Assembly (NCBI RefSeq): GCF_000237925.1
Contig: NC_031495.1
Location: 24,756,872-24,820,871, forward strand
Direction of reading: 5' to 3'
DNA from: Schistosoma mansoni
Taxonomy: Eukaryota > Platyhelminthes > Trematoda > Strigeidida > Schistosomatidae
DNA length: 64,000 bases
Shown here: positions 37,690 through 49,700 of the stretch, one piece after another
How positions within the stretch are numbered: position 1 is the first letter of the stretch
Layout of the letters: each line of letters begins with the position of its first letter
The notes under the pieces: model-generated
What the model was told of the DNA's origin: nothing
Database searches by the model: none
The model's input: the letters and a program-made list of their open reading frames with translations, nothing else
Made by a program: the position numbers and the translations under genes

Positions 37690-39250
37690 TGTCTGTGTCA
37701 TTCCTTTTTTTGTAGGCTTCTGAGAGTGTCTCCGTGTGAATTTTATTCTTACTTTCCGCCTGAGACCTACCGAGAAATCCTTGATCCACTTTAGGAGAAA
37801 ATCAATAATCCTATATTTTCCAGTTTCAAGAGTACTCTATAATTCAGCACTCTATCGAATGCTTCGCTGAAGTCTATGAAGAAAAAATTCACTGGTTCTC
37901 TATTGTATAGATTCTTTGTCCTTCGCACTCGCGCTATAAAGTGGGATTTTCGCGCAACATAATCCTTTCCCTAAACCATACTGTTTGCTGTTTAAAAGGT
38001 TGTTGATTCCCGCTAATGTCATTAAAACATTTTTAATTATCTTTTCCAGTATTTTAACTACGACACTGTTGAGACTGACAGGTCTGCAATCTGAGAGAAA
38101 GTGTCTTCATCCTGTCTTATGGATTAGAACGACAATTAAATCCTTCCAGTCCATAGGTAACTCGTCTTGGCCAAGTGACACACTGAAATTCGTAGTCAGT
38201 GGGGCAGCAATATATTATGCTATTTTTCCCAAGATTTTAGGGTGTAGTTCATTCTGTCCTATTGAGCTCAAATCCTTCAGTATGTTTTCTTGATTAAAGT
38301 TTAAAAAGAGCTGCTGAATCTTCGACTTTGTATTTAGGTCCAGTTCTTCGTCTAGAGGAGACTACTAAGTGGAAAACGTCCGTAAGTAGTCCGTAATGAC
38401 CCCTTTTTTTCCTGGTCTTCCTCAATCATTTAAAACATCTTCCCTTCCGTAATTAAATTGGGAATCCAATGCTGCGTTCTTTTTCTGTAATTTACTTACA
38501 AGAACAGTCTTTTCGAGTGCTTGACTTCAGACTGTGCGACATTGCTCCTTTATATTTTTGCTGAGCTTCCCGTAGTGTACTTACACATTTACTTCGAACC
38601 GAACTGTGGCATTCCATAGTATATCTTGATAAGAACATCACAACATTTCTTCTTTTATCTTAGTAAACACCATGTATACCGGTTTATCTAGGAATTGCCG
38701 TGCTTCTTCTTCTTTTGGGTTGTCTAAGTTATAAATGGTCGAGTTACTCGATTGTATAACTGCCGGAAATTAGTCCCTTTCTCTTCTACTAATGCGCCTA
38801 AGGCGATTTTCCACTTTTCAGCCGAAGCTGCAATGTCGATCGCCTTCACGTCTTCCTTCCACGAGCTAGGACGGGACGGCACAACTACTTGATAGATTAT
38901 ATCAGCTATGAATTCGAATAAGATTATTACATGACCCCTTCTCCCAATAGATAGGAGGAACTTTATTTGACTGATATCACGGTGTCTGAAGAATAAGTCC
39001 AAGGCGGACGGAGAGTTTTGTAGGTCATATGTGGTGAAATCTCTAACGTGCTGAAATAAAACTGCAGCGATCGTGGTATTTAAAAATTTGTGATCAAACG
39101 ACGTTTCCGATGACTGCTTCTAAGTTTCCCCAATTTATAGAGGGCTTTTACACCTGTTTGACCAAGAATTGAGTTTGTTCAAGTGTAAGTCATCCACTAC
39201 ATATTTTGAATTGCGGTATACGACAACTAGCCCCATACATTTCATCCAGC
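37690..39250 (-). pseudogene. CR1-type LINE fragment, endonuclease end to reverse transcriptase
   Basis: Minus-strand order: LVVVYRNSKYVVDDL (about 39230), PSINWGNLEAV, then ALDLFFRHRDIS with SIGRRGHVIILFEF, which marks the endonuclease end (39002-38900). Next come ELHPKILGKIAYIAAPLTTN (about 38250), LPMDWKDLIVVLIHKTG and CRPVSLNSVVVKILEKIIKN (about 38100-38040). It ends with FFFIDFSEAFDRVLNYRVLL (about 37890-37830) and WIKDF. It stops before the GVPQGS and FADD motifs. Several frame breaks are present. It differs in sequence from the LINE at 24672-28750. Confidence 0.75.
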
Positions 39251-42200
39251 AGCGTACCAGTTCTCATGTTCGTGAGTAGCGTACCACTATCTCAACAACT
39301 CGTATGGCTGAGGTGCTTTCCATGTGCAGGATAACCTAAAAACCACTTCGGTTTAGTGTGTCATTCCTACAACTTAGGAAACCAAGTGATTGAATTTTCC
39401 TATCATACATTCCTAACGTAATGGAGATATACTCCACAAATAGAAGTAACTAAAGTACAAGACAAACGACTAACTTACAAATGAGTAAGTCGCTTAAAAG
39501 GTCATTTATTAAAGTTTGAAGTGCACGTGGCATATGACATGCTACAGACCAACATGAAAGATTGCTTGATCAAGTTTCAGATACATGTCGATAAAATGAG
39601 ATGTCTCTAAATCAATCTCTACATAGAAATATTGCTTGGAACAAAACAAGTTTTCAACGTAAACTACGTTGAAATTGATGGATGGTATTTCCTAAACAAT
39701 AAACTGGTTAAGAAAACATGTTCGGAGGAATTTTAGAATTTGCGTTAGCAGGTCAAATGACCCCCAGGTTAGTACATTTAGTTTATTGTCTAAATTTTCA
39801 AGGTAGATCAGTGATAGGGTTATTAAAGCCATAACATGATAGTTTGCGTTCAGAATAAACATAAGATTACAACTTAACAGATTGTAGATGTACTAACTTA
39901 CTAAAAGAAGGTTGTGGCGGACCAAAAAGTATATTAACTCAAAAATAGCAATGAAGTTATTACGTCCAATTGTTAATATTATAGTATACGAATTATAAGT
40001 TATAAACACGAATAAAAGTTATGGGACGTTACTTAAATCGGCTGGCTTGGGCGTGTTCGAGTTGCATTTGGTACTATAATCCACAATTATATGCAATTAG
40101 TAACTCTGTTAGGGTTGTTGTAATTACAGGGATATAGCCAGATGTAGTATATAAATGAAATATGGCTGTAGTCTATAAATGCAGATAACAGATGTCTTAT
40201 AGTTCAATTATCGTAACCACAGGCAATTGAGAACAACAGGTGTGTGTATAACAGTGTATTTACGAACAGTTAACACTGCGTCATGCTATGAGCAATTCAA
40301 AAACGGAAGTGTGTTCAAGGTCATACACTTAAACAACATGTACAATCATATTGTGGTAAATGTACAGACTGTGAAAATTGACAAAATAAATGCAAGTTAT
40401 ATCAAAAACTATTTACAAAATAAATTTGTTACACCTATCTTCACAAGGCTACATAGGCTAGCTCTTTTGAATCTGTTCAACTTCTTTACTACATGATTTT
40501 GATAAGATTTTGGAATAATTAACGACCAAATCGCCTCTTTCCTACCTTTTGTTAACCAGTGATAAATTAAAGGTTCTAGATAATGTACAGGAGTGTTGGT
40601 GTAAATAGGCAACGTTAAAGGTAGAAGATAAACAATATTTACCATTCGACTTTGAGACAAGCTATCAAATCCTCATTTCCGAAGGTAATACTGTCTTCAG
40701 TTTTAAAAAAATCCAACAATTACGAAGAAACAATAGACTTATCCATAATGGTTTATTATTCATTTAGCTGAGGGATGATTAAGTATGTAAAAGAAAGCAG
40801 CTTAATTTTTCTTACATCTTTTATTCCTAAAATATAGTATGTCATTTAACAACAGTGTCGAAAAATATCGAAATCAAATCAGTTTATACAGCTTATATTT
40901 GACATGGAATTTACGTTTCAAATGAGTGGAAAGTGAAGGATTACTAGGTTGTGTCTACTGACATTTTGAATCAACCCCTATTTACTTATCCTTGCCTACT
41001 TTTGCTTGTTTGATGTCATAAATCATTGAGAATAACCTGCACGTAATTAGTAATTACAGTAGATCATACCTAATTACATTACAACGAACATAATCATAAT
41101 CCAGTAATTTTTCAAGTAATCTTGATTACCATTAGAAAAGTTATCTGATTGCACAGAACAGTGTTAAGGAAGAGATAATCTCTAGAAAAATGACTGTTTG
41201 TTTTTCTCTACCTCAAACCTGCTAGTTTTTTTCACTGCATGTTTACAATTCATCTTTATCAGGTGTTAGGATTCCTAATATTCTATATTTCGGTCTATCT
41301 TTTGATAACATTGGAAGTTTCTTAATCTTCTATGAAACGAAATATAAAATCCCGATTAACCTTGAATTTTATCCTCAACTTTTTGCTGGAATTCAGGGTG
41401 TGGTTGAAGAGTTCTCTGATTACTTTTGATCAACATTTATTTTTACTATAATTCATTCGAAACCTAGTGGTAGTTATGTAATGCAAAATGGATAAGTTGG
41501 TCAAGTTTCTGATAAGCGTTAAGGGTTATCAACATTGTCTAATAGCAAAAGCACTGAGAAAAAAAGACAGGACAGATTTTCAAGCTACCGGAAAGATAGC
41601 CAAAAAGTACTTTATGCAGTTAGTCAACTCATTAAAATAACTGATTTGAGAAAAATGTAAAGATAAGAAGTTTGATTCTCAATATTTGAAATATCACCTT
41701 AAGAAACTGATTTAAATATATGAGTTTCATGAAGGATCTGATCTTATTTTTTTAAAGAAAATCAGTAAATATAATACAGAGGGTTTATCGATGGTAACGT
41801 CCACCAAACCTCAGAAAACAACAAACTAAAGGCTGGAGACAAGATTGATTTTGTTCTCGGATCCTTATGTGAGTATTCGGAATTGGATCTAACATAAACG
41901 AGCTTATTGCTCCAAAAAATTAGTTTATTGAACTTATACGAAAACCCATCGTAGGAACAGGTAAACATTCTGTTTTTTTATGAAAGGTCAGTTAAAGAAT
42001 TACAAATGAAGAAAGAAAAAAATTGCTGTGGTATAATGTAACTGAAATTAACTGAGTAGGCACAAGTTTTAGAAGTACTTTTGTTAAGCAGATATTGAAG
42101 GAACTATATACACATACTTTCGAAAAAGTCCATAAAACCAGTACGCATAAACACTACGGAAAAACGTTTTTTATTACTCCTCAGAAATTAATGTTGATCT

Positions 42201-43624
42201 ACTTGTATTCATCTATAAAAAACAGCTCGAAAATCAACAAAATTTCTGCGGAATATATTATTCAAAGATTCAGCATATATATATGAAGAGGTCCACAATA
42301 CATGTGGTTCTGATAACAGTTACCATTAATTCAAATAAACTAGTTACCAGTTTGCAATACCTTTTGTCGTAGTTAAATGCCACTAAAAATCTTAATGTTT
42401 TGTCAATATGAAGATAATTTTCATTGCGAAATAACATCAGTTGAATGTCCATCAAAAATTGTTGAACATTAGGCATACTTTTCATCTTAGTTTGGGGTGT
42501 TTCATCATACATGTTAAAATACTGTATTTTCAGGTATATCTGGAGTCATAGCCAGTGAGTCAGAATTAAGTGATCTACTTTTTCTCAAATTCATCAATTT
42601 GTAACACAGAATGGCCATCATCCCATGCTATCCATAATTAAATACCTCAGCCACAACTAAGTTTACACTACAAAAGTATAATAAATTCTGCTATTAAGTT
42701 GATAATAGTTATTCTCCTGTTTCAAGAAGTACATATTCACTATATGTAAATAATAAAAATAGGTTTTTTGTTCGGATATGATTTTCATCGAGAGTCTTGC
42801 TGGTCTTATGATAAGTAAAGCTGTCGAAAAGAGTAAGAAATTGAAGACAAACCAAAATGTAATCCGGAATTCCAACAAAAGTTGAATTAAACCATACATG
42901 TCAAAAGTTCGTCAAGCGACTGACAGAAATCAAAGAATTAGGTTTCATAAAGAGAACGTCAATCAATAGGCACTAAAACGTCGGTACTACCAAAATGCTA
43001 GCTAAGTCATATGGCGAAGCTTTACAGTAAGATCAACTGCAGATGATCATCGGTATTCCATAAGACAGTTTACAAGAGCTCATTATAGATAATAAAAATA
43101 ATTCATTAGGTATAACAAAATTAATGTCCTTCGTCTTACATAAACACACAAAAATTGATGATTGTAATGTCTTCAAAATCGAAATGATTCCTAATAGTAA
43201 AAAGTTTCTTGCAACTTCTAATGAAGAATTTTGAAGCTTTTATCACACTTTATCCATCTTTACTGGCAACATGTGTATTTTCTAATCAAAAGAAAGGCCT
43301 TTTACAATCTAAGTATTATTGAAGAGAGAGGAAATGATTATGTTTATAATATTTCCCATATAACATACTTTATATTCGAATAATAATAATATTATTATTA
43401 TTAATTAAATTATTAAATAAACCAATTTTATCATACAAAGTGATTGGTTAATTATTACGAATAATGAAATTAACCAATTACATGATAAATAATTAACAAA
43501 ATCAAGAAGAAACAAAAACAACACCAACAACTCCCCATTCTATAAATCAACAGAATCTTTTCTATTTTAACTTTTTTGATCTTTGATTAAACCTTAACAG
43601 TTGCTTTCAGTAGACAATTACATC
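39251..43624. other. unrecognised spacer upstream of the peptide gene
   Basis: AT-rich, with short frames only. It includes an ATA/TTA trinucleotide stretch at 43381-43412. It should contain the promoter of the peptide gene, but I cannot point to a specific site. Confidence 0.45.
43381..43412. repeat. ATA/TTA trinucleotide run
   Basis: 'aataataataatattatta' and its continuation, about 210 bp upstream of the peptide gene start codon. The run is nearly self-complementary. Confidence 0.85.
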
Positions 43625-43715
43625 ATGAATAAATTTCCTACTTGGAATATTCTATCTATAACAACTTTAATTGTTTATTGTCTTTTAATTTCTTTAACAA
43701 ACGCTTGGAAAATTG
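43625..43715 (+). CDS. prepropeptide exon 1 (signal peptide)
   Basis: Residues 1-30 plus one base of Gly31. The intron that follows is only 105 bp. Confidence 0.8.
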
Positions 43716-46700
43716 GTAATTATTTAAAGGACAAGTTGTTGTTGTTGTTGTATTTCATTTGTTTGTTTTTTTTTCAAAAATTTTTAATTAAATTATTATT
43801 ATTATTATTTATTATTGTAGGCAAAATCGAAATTCCAAATGATAATGAAGAGGTGAGAATGGAATCAGAAGAAGAAATAGAACCTACATTGAGACAAAGA
43901 CGTAAATGGATATCTCAAGTAAGATACTTGTTATGTAATGTTTAAATACTCCTTATGTATTTACATTTATAAGTACATTAAACATCGTTACAGATTAAGT
44001 CACAGTTTAAATGATAATAACATTTAATATAACTATAATAAATAAGTATAAGATCTTTCATCCAAATTAGAGCGAATAGTTTCGCAGCATTCGGGCGCCG
44101 AGTTGATGTAAGACATTAAATAGGAATAATATATTTGTAAAATCTCAGCTAATGAATTTGAAGTAAATCCAATGTTTCGTCCTTTCTCTTTCTTTTGGTG
44201 GTTGATTAGATTAGGAAGACCTCTACATCTCAGAGGAGGCATGGAATACATTTAGCAGCTTTGACGAAACCCAGGTGATTTGTATTTTACAGATGACTCT
44301 GAGCTCTTTCTACCCTCATACGCCATGAACAAATGCGANNNNNNNNNNNNNNNNNNNNNNNNNNNNNNNNNNNNNNNNNNNNNNNNNNNNNNNNNNNNNN
44401 NNNNNNNNNNNNNNNNNNNNNNNNNNNNNNNNNNNNNNNNNNNNNNNNNNNNNNNNNNNNNNNNNNNNNNNNNNNNNNNNNNNNNNNNNNNNNNNNNNNN
44501 NNNNNNNNNNNNNNNNNNNNNNNNNNNNNNNNNNNNNNCATTAGCTGAGATTTTACAAATATATTATTTCTATGTAATAGATAAGTTCTTAATAATATTT
44601 GTTAACGAAATTTCTCAAGATTATAAATTGTTTTTCAATATTAACATTAGAAATCTTATTCTATTCTAGAAAGTGATTATCATCAGGTTCTAAGATATAC
44701 ATCTAAGTCTATTTGGGATTTATTAATTAAGTGTACTTAGCACTCATTTTAATATTCCCACAGAAACTCTCATTTAGTACAGACAGATTCAAACATTAGA
44801 TCATTACTCATTAGATCTCTAAAACAAAATCCAAATTTAAAATTACTTAATGTTAGTTATTACTATTTCTTTTAATTGTTTATAACAACTTTTGAAATAA
44901 AAATGGTTTATTTTAAATTATTTTATTTAAAAATTAGGTATACTCCCAAAAATAATTGAGAAAATTGATGTATTATAATATTTCAAAATGTTATTTCAAA
45001 AGTTCACTTAGTATTGTTTATTTGAATCTTCCCATTAATGTTTAGGACTGCAATTGATCAGTCTCTTATTAGCATATGTGCATACTGTGCGTATTGCCTC
45101 GATATAGCCTTAATTCACAAGCACTGTAGGCAAAGATGAATAGTGGCTAGAAGTGGAATTCAGGACGCGCGTTTCGTCTTATTTGAGAGTCCCAGAGTGA
45201 AAATCAACTCTGAGATGCAGGCACAATCCAGCTGACGAGGCCCAAATAGGATGAAACGCGCATTCTGAATTCCACTGCTAGCTACGATCCATCTTTGCTT
45301 ACAATGTTGTTTCAACAGGTTTAATCTGTTTTATTGAATTAATGTTTAACAGGTTTAAATACAAACGATATATGTTCATAGAATGATTTTTACTTATATA
45401 TTTTTAAAGATTTATTTGTGCGTTATTTGAATTTTGGAATCATCAGTTAAACTAGTTATGTAACGAAATTGTTTATGATTTTTGTCTGTTTTCATTTAAA
45501 ACAAAATAAGATTAAAAACTAATGTGCTATTTGATAAGGTCAACAAAAAAATTTATTATTTACTGTACGTGGAGTTTGACCATTCAGTCAAGCGATATAC
45601 CATCTCAGTTTACATTTTTAGTGTCAGATAATTGTCGACAATCACTGTAATGACATCTAATAGTTATTCAAATAAACAAAAAGTTTTGTCACGGTCATTT
45701 CTAGGAAGTATGCAGTACAATTATAGAACTTGCTATCGATTATCAAAAACAAACCATTTAAGACTGAACTACATTCAACAGGATCTTTCATCAAAAAATT
45801 TTTTTGATTAGATATAAATCAATCAGAGAAGGGTGTGAAAGTCTACAACTAGTGTTTGTATAATGGTAACAATCATAATGATCAGTATAAGGTTGTGGAA
45901 ATTGTTGAGTTTAAATTGATATCATGAATGGACCAGTCTTAGACCACCATTGAACACCTGGAAGCACTGGACGACCATTTCGTCCTCGTTTGAGAATCCT
46001 TAGCAGCGCACACCCACGATCCCGCACGCGGGACTCGAACCCACAGCCTCCGGTCTGGCGCACGAACGCTAACCTCTAGACCACTGCTCAGGGATCCGGC
46101 GGTGTTAATCTCTTACTTCAACCAATCTACGATATTGTGCCATCGTCTACCACTGTCTTCAGTAAGTAACCGCCTCACAACACACACGATTGAACTCAAC
46201 TGGCCATAATGGTAAAAACTAACAAAATATAACTTACAGCTATTCATCTAATCACTTATAATTCCATTCACATGAAATTGTTACTCTACAAAAGATCTAA
46301 CTGTTATCATAGCAAATTCATTTTGATACTCATTAGTCAATTTCTTAAACTATTGTGTACTAGAACCAGTTTTCTCACTTCAGAATTAAGTATTCAGTTG
46401 TTCTTTATGAATAACTAACTAGATTAAACAGAATGCTTCAGTTTTATTTCGATTTGAACTAGTTTTTACATACCAATTTCATGTATTTCTCTACATAATA
46501 AAAGTTTAATTCAATATCGTATTTAATATTTCTCTACCTTATGTTTGTTTGATAACATAATGTTTGTACATAAAGTCAATATTAACCAACTGACTACTTT
46601 TATTACTGCTATAATCAACCTTATAGTAATTATTACTTTAAGGCAAGTGAATAGAAATCTGAGGACAATAAATAAACAAATTAGATTTATTACATATAAT

Positions 46701-49700
46701 TGTTAAGGATTAAAACAAAACAAAACATTATACAATATCTTATTTATTTATAATTATAAATGACAGTCGAATGACTTATCCTATAATTGATCAAATTTAA
46801 AGAAAGATATAAAGATAATTAAAATGGTCATCTAAGCAAGTAAACAAAATGATCCATAGAATAAATCTTTCATAGTTTTGTTTGTTTTGCTTTTAACATT
46901 CTAATTTTGATCATTTGAACAATACAGTAGTTTGTTATTTATTAACAAAAGGGGTTTCTCGTAGATATTGTAATAATTTAATAGTTGAATCTATAAGTTA
47001 ATTAAAACTAGACCAGAATGGAAAAGCTGGGAACACTGGACGGCCGTCTCATCCTGCTGAGGAATTCCATACTCGGAAGAAACGACCATCCAGTGCTTCT
47101 AGGTTTTCCATAGTTATCTAGATTATTATTGTTTTTCAATGCTTACAATTGTCACTTACTTATACTATAAAATTCTGTATAAAATAAACATTGAATCATA
47201 GAATCATCCATCAACAAAAGTTGTTAAATATTACTGAATTCATACATTTTAGTTGGCAAGTAGTTTCTGTTTTCTCAAGCAGTGAATATTCAAGTTAACA
47301 TTTTTTTAAATACATACATACTTTTTAATATAAAATCTACCTTAATGCTTTTTAATCTTACTTAACACTTTCAACTTAGTTTTTTTCTCAAACTGCTATG
47401 TTTATTGGCGGTGTGAAAGTTAACCTTTACAATAGTGTAACTTATTTTCACTAAAACGCTTTGTGGTCGACTTGTCTCGAAAATTTAAACAAGTTTAAAA
47501 ATATAGGCAAAGATGGATAGTGGCTAGTAGTGGAATCCAGGACGCGCGTTTCGTTCTATTTGAGACTCGTCAGCTGGATGTACCTGCATCTCAGAGTTGA
47601 TGTTCACTCTGGGACTCGAACCCAGCACCCTTGCTTCAAACGCCATCGCGTTATCCACTCGGCCACTGAGTCCTGATAGCCACTTGCTTGTTCAATGGGG
47701 TGACGTTTAAATTCATTTAGTATTGTTTCTTTGGATCTTCCCATTGATGTTCTTCCAAACAAACGATACTAAGTAAGTTATATGACTCCTGTTTTACACA
47801 CAAGACCAATAGTAGTATTCAAATAATTATTTTTAAACTTCACTTAGTATTGTTTGTTTGAATCTTCCCATTGATGTTTAGGATTGCAACTGGTCAGTCT
47901 CTAATTGGCATATGTTCATACTGTGCGTATTGCCTCGATATAGCCTTAATTCACAAGCATTATAGGCAAAGATGGATTCCACTGCTAACAACTATCCATC
48001 TTTGCCTATATTTTTAAACTTGTTTAAATTTTCGAGACAAGTCGACCATAAAACGTTTTAGTGAAAATAAGTTACACTATTGTAAAGGTTAACTTTCACA
48101 CCGCCAATAAACATAGCAGTTTGAGAAAAAAACTAAGTTGAAAGTGTTAAGCAAGATTAAGAAGCAGTAAGCTAGATTTTATATTGAACAGTAGCCTTTG
48201 TAATGGGTAAAACAATGTAGAAATAATCTGTAAGAATAGTTTCATTCAGATGATAAAGTCTAACATGCAATGTTGTTGATAAAACAACTAGAGCATAAAA
48301 ACGTTCTTTATTTTAGATGTCTACAACTAATTCTTTAAGATTAAATGCATAGCATAAGTACTAAAAGAAGAATTCTTAACCCAAAAATTTTATTTAAATA
48401 GGTTACTTTTAAGGAATAGCTACTATAAAGTGTTATATGAATACTAAATACAATGTCAAATCATTATTCCATCGTTTTCATTCTCATGTTTGGAATATAA
48501 ATTCCGGTAACATATGGTTTAATAGTGTTGCTAAAACATTTATACTTTGTATTTTTGAAATAATAAAGTGTCATTATTACCATAAGAAAGTAGGGTTTAA
48601 TAGAATTAACTGAATAATTTGCAACAAGGTTGAATGACATCCATTGTCGTGTAAGAATGAATCACATCAAAGCATCTGTTCATTAGTCGTTGATTTTCAA
48701 ATGATATACTTACGTAACAAAGTTTATGTCTACCAGTTTTTTTAACTAACGTGGTTTCAATTGTGAAATATTTTGTTGACAGGAGATTCAAAGTCTTTTA
48801 AATGATTAGAACAAGAGGACCAAATAGATTTTAAAATGATGACTATCTATTGATAAATGCAGAGTAGGATATTTACTAATCAACTATCAATAGTCCATGG
48901 TATTTTACAAGCTGAATCTTATTAACACTGTTTTGTAGCTGGGAACAGAGAATCACTGAATAGACGTTCATAAATTCTGAATCTCTCATTTTGGAAATTC
49001 GAAAATTTATTTACTGATTAACACTGTAGACTCCTTACAAACTTAAAATTTATAAGAAACCATGTGTCATCTCAGTTAATTCAAAGTTCCTAAAATATTT
49101 CAGAGAAAGTTCATTACTCTGAGATGCAGGTACATCCAGCTGACGAAACGCGCGTCCTGGATTTCACTGCTAGCCACTATCCATCTTTGCTTACAAAGTT
49201 CATTACTGTTCATCATATTCATGTAAGTTATATATATTTCTAATGAATTACATGTTACCAAATATTAAGATAAAAAAAGTAACAGTTCAGTTCCTTAATA
49301 ACTTCAGTTAACTTGAAAATTATGGATACTGAATTGAATTAAGTAAAATGAACACCATTCAGAACGGTTAATTCCATAAATAGGAATTATCAGAATAACT
49401 TAAAATTAGTCAGTTACAGTTCCTCAACTTTATATCAGAATGACAATAATCAATTAAAGCTTTTAGATTAGATTCATTTGTTTAAAACAATGGATGATTT
49501 ACTTTACTCAGAAACTATATATATATATATATATCGATAAAGGCAATTAAGCCACAAAGACTTTTTCATATATTAAATAATTAGGAATATGTTACATTAC
49601 CTCATGTCACTGGCAGACAGAAACAATTAATGTTTGGCAGTTATAAATGCATATATTTGAGTAGATATTAGTTCTAAGATCTATTTATTACAACTACTTC

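Larger units (their letters stand above)
47504..47772 (-). repeat. Sm-alpha type hammerhead SINE with tRNA-like promoter
   Basis: Ribozyme arm, tRNA-like segment and tail in that order. The tail is itself partly inverted: 'atttagtattgttt' and, 40 nt later, 'aaacaaacgatactaag'. Confidence 0.85.
47329..48187. repeat. inverted repeat of about 190 bp arms enclosing two Sm-alpha copies
   Basis: 47329-47520 and 47990-48187 are near-perfect reverse complements; shared blocks include 'ttggcggtgtgaaagttaac' and 'gtcgacttgtctcgaaaatt'. The loop holds two Sm-alpha elements (about 47504-47772 and 47840-48012). Confidence 0.8.

Noticed and set aside
43601-43624. Upstream in-frame extension of the peptide gene starting at TTG
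   Set aside because: It adds eight polar residues before the ATG and would spoil the signal peptide; ATG at 43625 is a better start.
44763-44876. Alternative third exon for the peptide gene: acceptor 'cccacag' followed by a 37-codon open frame
   Set aside because: The open frame is not in the phase left by exon 2; in the correct phase a stop comes after 11 codons. The exon at 55338 fits in phase and gives the processing sites and ring.
47610-47673. tRNA gene
   Set aside because: It is the promoter part of a SINE, lacks a normal acceptor stem, and similar tRNA-like boxes in family B copies occur throughout the window.
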